Shown piece by piece: positions 8,356 through 16,171 of a stretch of DNA of 64,000 nucleotides (position 1 is the stretch's first letter; the number at the start of each line of letters is the position of its first letter). The stretch covers positions 128,663 to 192,662 of the forward strand of contig CACZEK010000001.1 of assembly GCA_902780135.1 (NCBI GenBank), written 5' to 3'. Both the position numbers and the translations under genes were made by a program. The stretch comes from an uncultured bacterium. Lineage in GTDB: Bacteria; Verrucomicrobiota; Lentisphaeria; Victivallales; UBA1829. The notes below the pieces were generated by a model that saw only the letters and a list, made by a program, of their open reading frames with translations, was not told where the DNA came from and did not search any database.

Positions 8356-11300
8356 ATGGATTATGATTACGAACCCGACCTGGACGAAATGTCAGAGGTG
8401 GAAACCGATCCTGTAACGGAATACCCGATTCTTTTCGAACTGGATTTAGTTCCAGCGGCATTGATTACTTCATTTTTTGAAAAAGATTCTCCTGGAGCAG
8501 ATATTGTCAACGCTCCATGGCAAGTAGTTTTTTTGACAGATGACAATGAAGAGTTCTGCTCCAGGTTTCAGACAGAGTCTCGTGAATACAGAAATCTTAG
8601 CTCAAATGATGGAGAGCGTTTAGATGAGGTTTATCCATCCCGACAGCATCTTCCGGTTATTAGATGCATAAAAACAGACTCTGAATATGAGGATTCTATC
8701 AAAGATTGCCTTACCCCCTTGTTAAAAAGCATATTGTTGAAGGGAGGGGTGATATTTGTTAATAATGTTCCAGGTTTTTACTATGATATTTTGCGCGACA
8801 TCGTAAGGAAACACAAAAAAGAATCTGTATACATACTTGGTGGCGCTGATGCGACAGAGACAAATCTAAAAGCAGTAAACTATTTGATAGACCATGGGTT
8901 TGCAAAAAGATTGCCTGATAATTGCAATGAGTTTTGGGAAGCATATGCTAGATCAAAAGAGTATGACGTCGGCGAACACTGTGAACGAATTCAAATCTCA
9001 CTTGATGAAAAAAACAGGACAACAGTATCGATCCCTAAGCGGACTTTATCCCTGATAAAGTCTTTTGGTACGATTCTGACATTTGATAATGCTGAGGGAA
9101 ATGAGCCGGAAATTCCACGAGGAGAAGTATCTACGGACTTTCGCCGCTTCCTGGAATACAGTGTTGATCTCTTTCCTCCGATTTGGTACTGCTATAACCC
9201 TGATTCAAAGTTCTGTTACCATTTGAAACGCGTGAAGGAAGATGAGATTCTGGCGAAACTTGAGAAGGCAATGTATTATGCGGACCACCTTAAGGACGAG
9301 GAAGCTGAATATCAGGCAAAACCCCTGCTGTTAACAGGACAGACCTATTCAGGAAAGACCAATATACTTTGTTCAATTGCTTGGCAAATGTACAAGCGAA
9401 AACATCCGGTGATCTATATTCCCAGTAAAATCAATTCAATGGACTCCAATACAATTGAAACTTTAACGATGTTTCTTCGGGAGCTTGAGGATTTGGAGCG
9501 AAACAACAGTGAAGAAAGTATAATTGTGCCGACATTGATCGTCTGGGATATTTCCTGCCATCGAAAAGAAGATCTCGACCGTCCGTTGGGTTTGCTTAAG
9601 GCACTTCGCGATGATGGTCGCCAAGTGCAAATGATTTGTTCGTCATTTGGATTCGAGGATGATTGCAACGATAAATCTTCTTTGGCAAACGAAATATCAT
9701 TGTATCAGACAAAAAATTATAATGTAATCCATATCGAAGAAAAACTTACTGATCAGGAACAGAACAATCTATTCCGACTGTTACAGGAAAAAGGAGGATT
9801 CTATGAAATAGAGATTAAAACTGTTTTTCATTATTTTAAGAACAATCCGCATTTTATAGCAACTCTTTTTATGTTTGGAGAGATATATAATGTTATAAAA
9901 AGATGTCAAACAGAGATAAGAACGCACTTAAACAATGAACTTGAAGCCTCCAATGATTTTTTTGAAAAAGCCGTAGAAAAAACAGTCGAAGACATTCTTC
10001 AACGACGCAGTTTTTTCAACTTGAGTGATTTACTTGAAGATGAAAGAATCAAGAAAATGATTCAAGGTACTATTCCCGATTCGGATCAAATGGAATCTGA
10101 AAAGAGAAATGAACTCCGGAAACAATTGGAAAAAATGTTGTATTGCCTGGCATTTTGCACTCGTTATGATTGTCCTATGCCAATCAGTCTTGTTATAAAA
10201 ATCCTGAGCAGTGATTCTATCAATTCAAGGGATATTTATGGCACCTTCTTAAATCATGCGTTATTAAGAGGAGAAACGGTTGATTCCGAAGATGATATAT
10301 TGCTTAAAGTCCGCAGTCCCATTGAAGCAAGAATCATACTAAAAAGACATAGTAATGATTTCGTATTTCCCCTTGATCTGCTCTTGTATCTTCTTGATCT
10401 TCTTGATCTTTCATGCGCCAGCAATCAAGAGATCAAATTCTTTCTCAAACTAATCCAATCCATAGGTCCAAACAGCAAGATAATAAACCGTTATGACGGA
10501 TTGTTGCTTGCACCCAGGAAAAACCTTCCTGAAATATGGAATAAACTAAAACAATTGCGCAAAAAAGCCAAGGGTTGCAAGCCGGTTATAGCCAACAAGC
10601 TTCTGCCGCAGGAGTTGTCTTTAATCCGCGAGTATTATAAGACAACAGAAAAAGATGAAGATAATTTTAAAATTCTAAAAGAAGCTCAAGATTATGCGGA
10701 GGACGTACTTGGCTTAATCAAAAACAAAAGCAATAGCTTGGAGGTCAATGTCTTGGTCGAGTACTGTCACCTGTCCTTGGTCTTGATTCGCAAAGAAAAG
10801 GATGCTTTGGAAAAAAAGAGAAAACTTATAGAACTGTTTAATAACTGTAATAGACTTTATATATTATGGATGGAAACACTCAGTCCGCTTGTTCTTCCTG
10901 CAGTGTTGGCGATCGGGGACGAATTTCTAAGTTCCGCTGATATCGACAAAGATACAAAGAGGGAGGGATTTCCCGAATGGTATCGTTATTGCACGAGTAT
11001 AGAAACAAACGATGATGATCTTAAGAGAGAGGTTGAAAACATAGAAGAATACTTCGATTCGCTTAGCGACGAAAAAGATGATTCATCATCGAGCAATGTT
11101 CTTACTCGTTTCAATATTTTGCGGGATAGAATAAACATAAAAAATATAATCAAGCATTATCCCTATGATGATAAAAAAAGTATTTATGCAAAAAAGGAAT
11201 ATTGCAAATTAATGGAGCAATATAAGAAAAACAGCAAGTATGATGATTTGATCAGTAACAACCCCTTTTATGCGGCACGGCATATTGAGCTGCTTTGGGC

Positions 11301-11820
11301 ATCATACACAGGCAAAGGAATTGTTCCGGAAAACAAAGAAAAAATGCAATTGAGTATTTCTGAAAAACAATGGAAAGAAATATGGGAGAGGTGTTATCGT
11401 TACGAAGGATTAATCGCAAATATAGACACATATAAAGATGCTAATATTTTCTTTTTATATGCGGTCTGTGAATTCCACTTAAAGAATTACCAAAACGGCA
11501 TGCGGCTCCTCAAATCTTTATCTATGGTTAGAGCAAAAAGAGGGCACTCCTATTTTATTTGTGATGAGGAAGGACATCCAAAAATCTTTCAAGGAGAATT
11601 CGATTCAGTGATAGATGGAAAACACTATTTACGCAACGTAAGATGCATGACAGACGGTGATTCAAAAAGACAACTCTACCATGTTCTTATAAATCCAAAC
11701 CATTTTAATTTACCCACAACAAGGTGTTCTGCTGGAACAGGGTCCCCTCAATTTTTCATCGCTGTTTCATTCAGCGGAACAGAAGCGGTTCCGGTTCGTC
11801 CCGTCTCCGAAAGGAGGTAA
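8356..11820 (+). CDS. Large P-loop (STAND-like) NTPase, candidate defence sensor
   Basis: 1154 residues from the ATG at 8356 (AAGGAG upstream; an upstream in-frame ATG at 8323 has no ribosome site). Residues about 30-200 look like a Rossmann-type N-terminal domain, possibly a divergent SIR2-like fold (low confidence). Walker A is GQTYSGKT at 328-335 and a Walker-B-like TLIVWDIS ends near 400. The remaining about 700 residues are helical, charged and repeat-like, as in the C-terminal sensor arms of STAND proteins. No enzyme motif is seen beyond the P-loop. The gene is strikingly AT-rich. The next gene, with a HEPN-like motif, starts 2 nt after its stop, so the two form an operon. By analogy a sensor NTPase plus effector; this is inference. 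Confidence 0.6.
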   Translation: MDYDYEPDLDEMSEVETDPVTEYPILFELDLVPAALITSFFEKDSPGADIVNAPWQVVFLTDDNEEFCSRFQTESREYRNLSSNDGERLDEVYPSRQHLPVIRCIKTDSEYEDSIKDCLTPLLKSILLKGGVIFVNNVPGFYYDILRDIVRKHKKESVYILGGADATETNLKAVNYLIDHGFAKRLPDNCNEFWEAYARSKEYDVGEHCERIQISLDEKNRTTVSIPKRTLSLIKSFGTILTFDNAEGNEPEIPRGEVSTDFRRFLEYSVDLFPPIWYCYNPDSKFCYHLKRVKEDEILAKLEKAMYYADHLKDEEAEYQAKPLLLTGQTYSGKTNILCSIAWQMYKRKHPVIYIPSKINSMDSNTIETLTMFLRELEDLERNNSEESIIVPTLIVWDISCHRKEDLDRPLGLLKALRDDGRQVQMICSSFGFEDDCNDKSSLANEISLYQTKNYNVIHIEEKLTDQEQNNLFRLLQEKGGFYEIEIKTVFHYFKNNPHFIATLFMFGEIYNVIKRCQTEIRTHLNNELEASNDFFEKAVEKTVEDILQRRSFFNLSDLLEDERIKKMIQGTIPDSDQMESEKRNELRKQLEKMLYCLAFCTRYDCPMPISLVIKILSSDSINSRDIYGTFLNHALLRGETVDSEDDILLKVRSPIEARIILKRHSNDFVFPLDLLLYLLDLLDLSCASNQEIKFFLKLIQSIGPNSKIINRYDGLLLAPRKNLPEIWNKLKQLRKKAKGCKPVIANKLLPQELSLIREYYKTTEKDEDNFKILKEAQDYAEDVLGLIKNKSNSLEVNVLVEYCHLSLVLIRKEKDALEKKRKLIELFNNCNRLYILWMETLSPLVLPAVLAIGDEFLSSADIDKDTKREGFPEWYRYCTSIETNDDDLKREVENIEEYFDSLSDEKDDSSSSNVLTRFNILRDRINIKNIIKHYPYDDKKSIYAKKEYCKLMEQYKKNSKYDDLISNNPFYAARHIELLWASYTGKGIVPENKEKMQLSISEKQWKEIWERCYRYEGLIANIDTYKDANIFFLYAVCEFHLKNYQNGMRLLKSLSMVRAKRGHSYFICDEEGHPKIFQGEFDSVIDGKHYLRNVRCMTDGDSKRQLYHVLINPNHFNLPTTRCSAGTGSPQFFIAVSFSGTEAVPVRPVSERR

Positions 11821-11822
11821 TT

Positions 11823-12788
11823 ATGGATAATAACAGAAATCTAAATCTCATTTCCTTGTTTCAAAACGAGGCCATATCCATAAACGAAAAAGCGCGTAAT
11901 ACTACTCCTACGAAAATCGTTCTTTTCGATGAATACCGTCCAAAAACCATCCCTTCCAACGTTAACGATGTTGAGGTGCTGTTTTGGTATTTAATAGTGG
12001 ATCTCTATTGCCTTTTCCATGATTCCGGAGGATATCTTTTTTCTGACAAGAAAACTATTTGGCCTCAAAATGATGATAGAAAAAAGCTTGTTTCTTTTTA
12101 TCATGCTTTGAATGAAGTTCGGTCAACTTTCTGTCACAACAAACCAGAAACGGCATATCTCTCTTCATTATTGAACAACAATCATCTAAGAATGCTTTTC
12201 CCGGATTGGAGAAAAATAGGGGCGTCTTTAGAAAAGATGGAGAATTTGGAAGGGAAAGGAGGAAAGCAACTGTTTCAAGACTATTTCGATATCTTTCTTG
12301 GAGGGGCAAACATATGTTTGGACATCATAAACAATGATTTCTTGACGATATTATGTAATAATCCGAATAACGATACAGTTTTATTCGATGAGTGGTTCAA
12401 CCCAATATTTAAAATGTATTTCAACAACGTTAGCACCTATGTTAGAGCCTATCGCTCATTTTCGAATCAACCACAATTGACTAACGCAATTCGTGCATTG
12501 GTGAAAAATGATCTACAAAAGAAAACCGCTAAAGATCTTAAAAAGAACTTAACAGACTGCCTTGACCCACTCTTCAATGGTCATGGCACATTACAGCCGA
12601 TAGATTGTATGTATCCATACTCAAAATTTATCTTTAATCTTCATTATTCATTCAATTCACAAGACAGAAGAGAACTTACACCATTTAACCTTTTTTATCC
12701 ACTGCTTTTCGTCCGTTTTAAGATACCGCAAAATTTTGTTTCGCCCCCGCCAATAAGAACTCAAGCAGTTGCAAAATCACCCGCATAA
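11823..12788 (+). CDS. HEPN-like protein, candidate effector partner of the NTPase
   Basis: 321 residues. The start at 11823 is fixed by a perfect AAAGGAGGT and begins 2 nt after the upstream stop. A helical segment carries NEVRSTFCHN: Arg100, four residues, His105. This R-x4-H followed by Asn is the spacing of HEPN-family RNases, in which Arg and His form the active site. The surrounding helices (residues 50-65 and 88-105) would fit the four-helix HEPN core. The rest is unrecognised. Base composition is as AT-rich as the NTPase gene, so the pair probably moved together. Tight coupling suggests the NTPase controls this protein. The nuclease role is inferred from one motif only. Confidence 0.55.
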   Translation: MDNNRNLNLISLFQNEAISINEKARNTTPTKIVLFDEYRPKTIPSNVNDVEVLFWYLIVDLYCLFHDSGGYLFSDKKTIWPQNDDRKKLVSFYHALNEVRSTFCHNKPETAYLSSLLNNNHLRMLFPDWRKIGASLEKMENLEGKGGKQLFQDYFDIFLGGANICLDIINNDFLTILCNNPNNDTVLFDEWFNPIFKMYFNNVSTYVRAYRSFSNQPQLTNAIRALVKNDLQKKTAKDLKKNLTDCLDPLFNGHGTLQPIDCMYPYSKFIFNLHYSFNSQDRRELTPFNLFYPLLFVRFKIPQNFVSPPPIRTQAVAKSPA

Positions 12789-12893
12789 TTACGGCATCAA
12801 TCTTTCTGTTAAGAAAAGATTTTGTGATCTTTGGGGAGGTAGTGTGCAGAATTATGCGCACATTTGTGCCCTGTCCCCTTGGGACTGGACTGT

Positions 12894-13142
12894 TCAATCG
12901 ATTTTCCTGCGACTGAATGGGACGGAAAAAACAGTTTTCTCCAGCCGGGCGCCGCACTGCGGACATGTTTTTTGCCGTTTCGCGGCGGGCTGCCGCGTGC
13001 CTTCCCCGTTCGTTTCGGCGGAAAGGATGACAGTTCCGCCGTCCGGGTCGAGCACAAACGAATCTTTCCATCCGCATTTCGGACAGGACAGTGCATGAAC
13101 CTCCACCTTTTTTTCAGGGGGGAAACGTCTGATCAATGGCAT
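12894..13142 (-). CDS. Small double-CxxC zinc-ribbon protein (second of a pair)
   Basis: 82 residues from the ATG at 13142 (GGAG upstream); longer in-frame starts lack one. Two knuckles, CPKCGW near residue 19 and CPQCGA near 64, form a zinc ribbon with a 40-residue insert. The segment CPKCGWKDSFVLDPDGGTVI aligns well with the neighbour at 13261-13497 (CPECGWRETLELDPCEMYVI), so the two are tandem duplicates. Last gene of the DUF445 operon. Likely a cytosolic adaptor or nucleic-acid-binding ribbon; specific role unknown. Confidence 0.6.
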   Translation of the reverse strand: MPLIRRFPPEKKVEVHALSCPKCGWKDSFVLDPDGGTVILSAETNGEGTRQPAAKRQKTCPQCGARLEKTVFSVPFSRRKID

Positions 13143-13260
13143 TTTTTGTTCTCCGAATCTGTTTTTGGAAGACGGGAAGCGGCGCGACAGGATCCGCATT
13201 TGCCGGGACGTCTTATCCTCGTTGTTCGCATGATCGTCATTCCTTCCTTTCTTCCGGGGA

Positions 13261-13497
13261 TCAGTTGAAAACGGTAATGGGGAGCTTTTTCTTTTTCAGT
13301 CGCGCCTGACACTTCGGGCATGTCTCCGGGAGTTCGGTTACGCATTTGGGTCCCGGGTCCGGCTCACCGTCAAGCGTAATCACGTACATTTCGCACGGAT
13401 CAAGCTCAAGTGTTTCCCGCCAGCCGCATTCCGGGCAGGACATCCCGTAGAATTCCGGATTCTTTCCGGACAAAGGTCTGATGATCGAGTCTGCCAT
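13261..13497 (-). CDS. Small double-CxxC zinc-ribbon protein (first of a pair)
   Basis: 78 residues. The start at 13497 has an ideal AAGGAGGT six nt upstream. Knuckles are CPECGW (about residue 20) and CPKCQA (about residue 60), with a Lys-rich tail (ARLKKKKLP). Paralogue of 12894-13142. It begins 25 nt after the DUF445 gene stop on the same strand, so it is probably co-transcribed from the promoter at 14796-14829. Function unknown. Confidence 0.62.
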   Translation of the reverse strand: MADSIIRPLSGKNPEFYGMSCPECGWRETLELDPCEMYVITLDGEPDPGPKCVTELPETCPKCQARLKKKKLPITVFN

Positions 13498-13522
13498 TGC
13501 ATGACCTCCTTGGTGATTGAAT

Positions 13523-14770
13523 TTACTGCGCGAAAACGAGAAGAAGTCCGGCGACGCCGCCCAGCCCGAAGCCGAGGAGCTGGATCATGCCGAGCTCCTC
13601 GCCGGATACTTTGTTAACGAGGTCACGAACGTTTTCCGGGTCCAAGTCGAGGATCGATTTGCGGATTTGCCCGGCCAGGTCGAGTCCGGCGATGATCGCA
13701 TCCTTGTTTTGGCGGATTTGAAGCTGAAGGAAGACGCGGACACCCGGCAGGATCTGTTCGCGGACGATCTGGCATACAAGTTCATTGTTCAGATAATCCA
13801 GCAGTTTTGTCGCGAGATCGTCGCACAGAACGGCAAACGCGTCGCCGATTGCAGCATTCCGTTTGAACGCCGCGATGTCCGTCTCCAGCTCCGGCGAAAC
13901 GAGATACCCTTCCAGACGGGACTCGAACTCGGCAAGTTTCTGTTCGACCTGGCGGTCGGCGTCCTGCCCGGCCAGCTTGTTCCGGATGGACTGTTCCAGC
14001 GTACGCCACGGCAGGTTCTCGCCGCTTGCGCCGGTAAAAATGCTGAGGACCGCCCCCTTGACGGGATTGTCCCGCATATATTCCGCGATCATGGCGGGCA
14101 TGTTCGCCCGGATCACGCCGATGATGCCGGGGATCTGATCCTTCAGTTCGTCCAGTATCTTCGCCCGCAGCGCCTTGTTGCGGATCACTTTTTCCTTCAC
14201 GAAACCTGAACCGCATGTATGGTAGAACCTGCGGACGCCGGACGGCGCAAGCCACCATTCGAGCCCGGTCGTCCCCGCCGAATCGAGGATCCCCGCAATC
14301 CGGCGTTTGAGCTCCCGCATCCGGCGTTCGTCCCGGACGGACGCCGTCGCCATCGCCAGAAGCCTTTCCGCAAGTTCCGGGTCCCGCATGGCTTCGCGTA
14401 TCTTCCGGCGGATTTGAAATATGATCCGGTCCGACGGGATCAGGTTCGCGGGGATTTCTTCGGCGAGCGTGTCGGCAAGGTCCGGCTGCCTCTTCGGGAT
14501 CAGCCCCTGAAGCCCGCCAAGCCATTTTACGGGGCGATACGGACGGAAGAGGAGCTGGATCGCCAGCCAGTTCGTGAGATAGCCGACCGCGGCTCCGGCA
14601 AGGACGGGCAGGACCCGGCCCGTAACGGCAGCGGGGAGTTCAACGCCGCAGCAGCGCCGCAGCAGCGCATATGTCGCCGCCACGGCCAGAGTCCCGATGC
14701 TGGTCCCGAATGCCAGCATGTTGAGGGTTTTCATTGTCTGTCTGTTCATCGTTTGCCTTTCTGTTCCCAT
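13523..14770 (-). CDS. DUF445 family membrane protein
   Basis: 415 residues. The hallmark GAAVGYLTNWLAIQLLFRPY (about residues 58-77) and GLIPKRQPDLADTLA place it in DUF445 (YheB/YjiN-like). Hydrophobic segments lie near the N-terminus (about 17-40 and 48-65) and at the extreme C-terminus (GFGLGGVAGLLLVF); a long amphipathic helical region lies between. Family members sit in the inner membrane with unknown biochemical role. Three close ATGs (14770, 14749, 14734) compete; 14770 is taken because it is the longest. The predicted transcription start lies only about 20 nt upstream. First gene of an operon with two zinc-ribbon proteins. Confidence 0.75.
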   Translation of the reverse strand: MGTERQTMNRQTMKTLNMLAFGTSIGTLAVAATYALLRRCCGVELPAAVTGRVLPVLAGAAVGYLTNWLAIQLLFRPYRPVKWLGGLQGLIPKRQPDLADTLAEEIPANLIPSDRIIFQIRRKIREAMRDPELAERLLAMATASVRDERRMRELKRRIAGILDSAGTTGLEWWLAPSGVRRFYHTCGSGFVKEKVIRNKALRAKILDELKDQIPGIIGVIRANMPAMIAEYMRDNPVKGAVLSIFTGASGENLPWRTLEQSIRNKLAGQDADRQVEQKLAEFESRLEGYLVSPELETDIAAFKRNAAIGDAFAVLCDDLATKLLDYLNNELVCQIVREQILPGVRVFLQLQIRQNKDAIIAGLDLAGQIRKSILDLDPENVRDLVNKVSGEELGMIQLLGFGLGGVAGLLLVFAQ

Positions 14771-14795
14771 TTTATCTTCGGTTCAGACAATGATT

Positions 14796-14829
14796 ACTAT
14801 ACCGCGCCACGTGTGCCACAGGATGTCAT
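14796..14829 (-). promoter_or_regulatory. Atypical promoter D (ATGACA-N22-TATAGT) for the DUF445 operon
   Basis: Minus strand: GTATGACA, with ATGACA at 14824-14829, then 22 nt, then TATAGT (14796-14801). There is no TTG-type -35 at 16-18 nt. A second box TGGCACACG ends 8 nt before the -10. Same architecture as 21082-21115 and 29654-29687. Confidence 0.6.
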
Positions 14830-14854
14830 ACCGGTCCGGGGAGACGGAGAAAAC

Positions 14855-16051
14855 TCAGCGCCTGATTGCTTTTGCCCGGTTCGAATCTGCCGATTTCCGC
14901 GCCGGAACCGTTTTTGCGCCCGCGGACCTTTTCTTCCGCGGGGCGGATGCCGCCTTGGCAACAGTCTTCCTTGCAGAGGCGGTCTTCGACCTGGAATCAC
15001 GGCGCTTCACGGCGGCGGGTTCCGCCTCTGTTTCCGCGGCATCGGCGGCAGGTTCCCGGTTGCGCTCCCAGATGACTCTGGCGGCAGCGGCGACCTTCGC
15101 GCGGAGTTCGGGCGGATACAGGACTTCGACTTTGCCGGATTCGCCGAGAATCCAGCGGATGACTTCGTGTTCGACGGCGGGCAGAAGCGTGATAATGAGG
15201 GAACCGTCGTCCTGCGGCTCGACCTTGAACTGCTTCACGTGCTGATGTTCGCGGAGGTAGAACGCGATGGACGCGTCGCAGCGCAGGCGGATGCCGCTGA
15301 TCTTCGGGTACACAAAGAGACCGTTTTTGCGGGTTTCCTCGATGAGTTTCTTGTCGGACACAAAGGTATCGCCGGCGAACTTGACGCCCAGGATTCGCTG
15401 GATGGCGTAGACCTTGACGGTCCTCGTCTTATATTCATGTCCCTTGGTGTACCAGACGCCGTTGCGGAACGCGAGGATGTGCGGCTCGAAACGGCGGTCG
15501 GATTCCGGGGCATTCGGCTTGTGATAGGTCAGTTCGACGACCTGATGCAGGCGCCAGGCGTCGAAGATCTTTTTGAAGACCATCGGATCGACCGCGGACT
15601 TGATGCCGGTGGCGCAGAGGATGGACTCGATCATGGCATCGTCGAAAAAAGCGGAATGGTTGCCCGAGAGCACCTTGTCCATTGCCGAATCGGCTTTGCC
15701 TTTGACCGGTTCGGGGAGTATGTCCGAAGAGAGCCTTGTGCCGAGCATAGCCATGCTCAGGAGCTCGTCGTCGAAGATCGGGACGCCCAGTTCCCACTCC
15801 GGATCGCGCAGGAAATAGCCGCGGTAGACGGGGTCGTACTCAATGGGGGCGTTGTAGTCGATTTTCAGCGTTTCAATGTCACGCGCGATCGTCCGGGGGC
15901 TCACGCGGCACCTGCACGGAAGGGTCGCGGCTTCCTCCGTGTCTGCCTTCTCCAGAAGCTTAACGAAACTCGAGGCGTTCGGATAGCTGTTTTTCTTCAA
16001 TTCCGCCACGAATTTCAACAGCCGAAGCACCTGCCTGCTTTGTACGCTCAT
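14855..16051 (-). CDS. WYL-domain transcriptional regulator with basic histone-like tail
   Basis: 398 residues from the ATG at 16051 (GGAG upstream). An N-terminal DeoR-like helix-turn-helix (SPRTIARDIETLKIDYNAPI, about residues 51-70) is followed by a WYL domain (about 135-215) and a C-terminal WCX-type beta domain (to about 330). The last about 65 residues are Ala/Lys/Arg-rich, resembling a histone H1-type DNA-binding extension, which is unusual for WYL regulators. It has an ordinary promoter of its own and lies between two operons that use the atypical ATGACA-N22 promoters, ending only about 25 nt from promoter D. WYL proteins often respond to nucleic-acid ligands or DNA damage, and some are activators. 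It is the obvious candidate regulator of this locus (inference). Confidence 0.82.
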   Translation of the reverse strand: MSVQSRQVLRLLKFVAELKKNSYPNASSFVKLLEKADTEEAATLPCRCRVSPRTIARDIETLKIDYNAPIEYDPVYRGYFLRDPEWELGVPIFDDELLSMAMLGTRLSSDILPEPVKGKADSAMDKVLSGNHSAFFDDAMIESILCATGIKSAVDPMVFKKIFDAWRLHQVVELTYHKPNAPESDRRFEPHILAFRNGVWYTKGHEYKTRTVKVYAIQRILGVKFAGDTFVSDKKLIEETRKNGLFVYPKISGIRLRCDASIAFYLREHQHVKQFKVEPQDDGSLIITLLPAVEHEVIRWILGESGKVEVLYPPELRAKVAAAARVIWERNREPAADAAETEAEPAAVKRRDSRSKTASARKTVAKAASAPRKKRSAGAKTVPARKSADSNRAKAIRR

Positions 16052-16088
16052 GTTTTCTCCGTTCGGTTTTTTCTGCAATCACTGCATT

Positions 16089-16116
16089 AATATATGCTTT
16101 TTTTTCGTCAATGCAA
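16089..16116 (-). promoter_or_regulatory. Promoter for the WYL regulator
   Basis: Minus strand TTGCAT (16111-16116), 16 nt, TATATT (16089-16094) followed by AATG: ordinary vegetative pattern, unlike the neighbouring operons. Confidence 0.5.
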
Positions 16117-16171
16117 GCCCGGAAAAGACGGAAAAAAAGAAAAAGGCAATCCGGCTGCCGCGGCTATGGTT

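Noticed and set aside
14796..14829. Sigma-54 promoter reading of TGGCACACGTGGCGC
   Set aside because: The TGGCAC element is present but the TTGC element at the required distance is not, and the two sister promoters lack both.
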